Source: Microbacterium sp. (lineage in GTDB: Bacteria; Actinomycetota; Actinomycetes; Actinomycetales; Microbacteriaceae). Taken from it: DNA of 64,000 nt. A program made the position numbers and the translations under genes. Under the pieces are notes generated by a model. That model searched no databases. It was not told the origin of the DNA and saw only the letters and a program-made list of their open reading frames with translations. The stretch covers positions 124,001 through 188,000 of the forward strand of contig NZ_JAPSHY010000001.1 of the NCBI RefSeq assembly GCF_031179285.1, written 5' to 3'. Shown here in pieces: positions 63,096 through 64,000 of the stretch (position 1 is the first letter of the stretch; each line of letters opens with the position of its first letter).

Positions 63096-64000
63096 TTGGA
63101 AATCCCGCTCTGGTTCGAGATCACCTCGATGATCGTGCTCACGATCATCCTGATCGCCGACCTTCTGCTCGTTCGACTCCGCCCGCACATCCCCTCCACC
63201 AAGGAATCCACCCTGTGGGTGGTGTTCTACGTGGCCCTCGCTCTGCTCTTCGCCGTGATCCTGGGCAACGTCGGCGGATGGAAGAACTCGGGCGACTTCA
63301 TCACGGGGTGGGCGCTGGAGTACAGCCTGTCGATCGACAACCTCTTCGTCTTCGTGCTGATCATGGCCCAGTTCGCCGTCCCGAGGCGGCTCCAGCAGCA
63401 GGTGCTGATGGTCGGCATCATCATCGCTCTCGTGCTGCGAGGCGCGTTCATCCTCATCGGCGTCGCCATCATCGAGAACTTCTCGCCGATCTTCTACGTC
63501 TTCGGTGCCCTGCTCATCTGGACCGCCATCCGCCAGGCGATGCCGGACGGCGACCACGAGGGCGAGGTCAAGCGAGAGAACTTCGTGGTGCGGATGCTGC
63601 GCCGCCGCATCGACATCAGCGAGGGCTACGACGGCTCGAAGCTGCGGACCACTGTCGGCGGGAAGCGCATGTGGACGCCGATGGTCATCGTGTTCATCAC
63701 GATCGGTGTGACCGACCTCATCTTCGCGATCGACTCGATTCCCGCGATCTTCGAGATCACCACCGACGGGTTCCTTGTCTTCGCGGCGAACATCTTCGCG
63801 CTGATGGGGCTGCGACAGCTCTACTTCCTCCTCGGCGACCTGCTGGATCGCCTTCGCTACCTGCACTACGGGATCGCCGTCATCCTCGGGTTCATCGGGG
63901 TCAAGCTCATCCTCCACGCCCTGCACGTGAACGAACTGCCCTTCATCAACGGTGGCCAGCACGTCGAATGGGTGCCGGACATCGACAACATGGTCTCACT
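63096..64000 (+). CDS. TerC-family membrane protein, C-terminus cut by window end
   Basis: At least 301 residues of a TerC/Alx-type integral membrane protein, probably a Mn2+ exporter. The two conserved acidic signatures are WALEYSLSIDNLFVFVLIMA (about residues 72-91) and FAIDSIPAIFEITTDGFLVF (about residues 210-229). About eight helices are visible before the edge. The start is a TTG with AAAGG 12 bases upstream; no ATG/GTG fits. It follows a yybP-ykoY-like leader, which fits Mn control. Confidence 0.9.
   Translation, partial: MEIPLWFEITSMIVLTIILIADLLLVRLRPHIPSTKESTLWVVFYVALALLFAVILGNVGGWKNSGDFITGWALEYSLSIDNLFVFVLIMAQFAVPRRLQQQVLMVGIIIALVLRGAFILIGVAIIENFSPIFYVFGALLIWTAIRQAMPDGDHEGEVKRENFVVRMLRRRIDISEGYDGSKLRTTVGGKRMWTPMVIVFITIGVTDLIFAIDSIPAIFEITTDGFLVFAANIFALMGLRQLYFLLGDLLDRLRYLHYGIAVILGFIGVKLILHALHVNELPFINGGQHVEWVPDIDNMVS

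Overview
The window is a 64 kb piece of a high-GC actinobacterial chromosome. The best guess is Microbacteriaceae, probably Microbacterium or a close relative. This rests on the GC-rich codon bias, the gene order dapA-rnj-ftsK-pgsA-cinA-clgR-DUF3046-recA-recX-miaB-miaA-dapF-hflX (as I recall it, this run is also shared with Mycobacterium), an actinobacterial LexA box at recA, and two tandem copies of a small protein family that I know mainly from Microbacteriaceae. I see no phage, insertion sequence, CRISPR array, defence island or secondary-metabolite cluster. This is core chromosome with small accessory inserts.

Layout. 1-254: end of a short-chain dehydrogenase. 277-3648: NUDIX hydrolase, lysine/DAP synthesis (dapA) and RNase J. 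3742-10400: chromosome segregation (ftsK), phospholipid synthesis (pgsA), a CinA-type amidase, clgR, DUF3046, and SOS-controlled recA with recX. 10411-16752: a 10-bp tandem repeat, tRNA modification (miaB, miaA), a reductase, dapF, a methyltransferase and hflX. 16814-19940: SIMPL protein, tmRNA (ssrA), two paralogous small proteins and a membrane protein. 20014-23698: lipoprotein, hisN-like phosphatase, tRNA-Lys, an alpha/beta hydrolase with a CGNR regulator, and a YbaK-type deacylase. 23780-27287: an IclR regulator divergent from a CoA-transferase/thiolase operon. 27310-32644: a small membrane protein, aminotransferase, MFS transporter and the trehalose genes otsA-otsB. 32654-45660: amino-acid synthesis (ilvD, ilvB-ilvN-ilvC, serA, leuB, ilvE), interrupted by a GNAT enzyme, small membrane proteins and a TetR/drug-efflux pair. 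45702-50240: FAH-family hydrolase, MFS transporter, methyltransferase, gltX and tRNA-Gln. 50453-58389: hypothetical protein, MFS transporter, GNAT, methyltransferase, small membrane proteins, topoisomerase IB, aminopeptidase N and an MBL-fold hydrolase. 58542-64000: tRNA-Glu, an MFS/ArsR pair, an ECF sigma factor with a DUF4349 membrane protein, a YqhA-type membrane protein, and a TerC-family protein (cut by the window end) behind a probable yybP-ykoY manganese riboswitch.

Functional links. The branched-chain amino-acid genes (ilvD, ilvBNC, leuB, ilvE) are spread over 13 kb but cover most of the Val/Ile/Leu pathway. dapA and dapF serve lysine and peptidoglycan. otsA-otsB make trehalose. recA-recX form an SOS unit. 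Four regulator/target pairs (CGNR/hydrolase, IclR/CoA-transferase, TetR/MFS, ArsR/MFS) each have an inverted repeat in the control region.

The strongest unexplained pattern is at the scale of gene starts. At eleven genes a TANNNT hexamer lies exactly six bases before the start codon on both strands, the signature of leaderless transcripts. In two of these the hexamer begins with the TAG stop codon of the upstream gene. No stretch over 300 bases lacks a gene, apart from the tmRNA itself.
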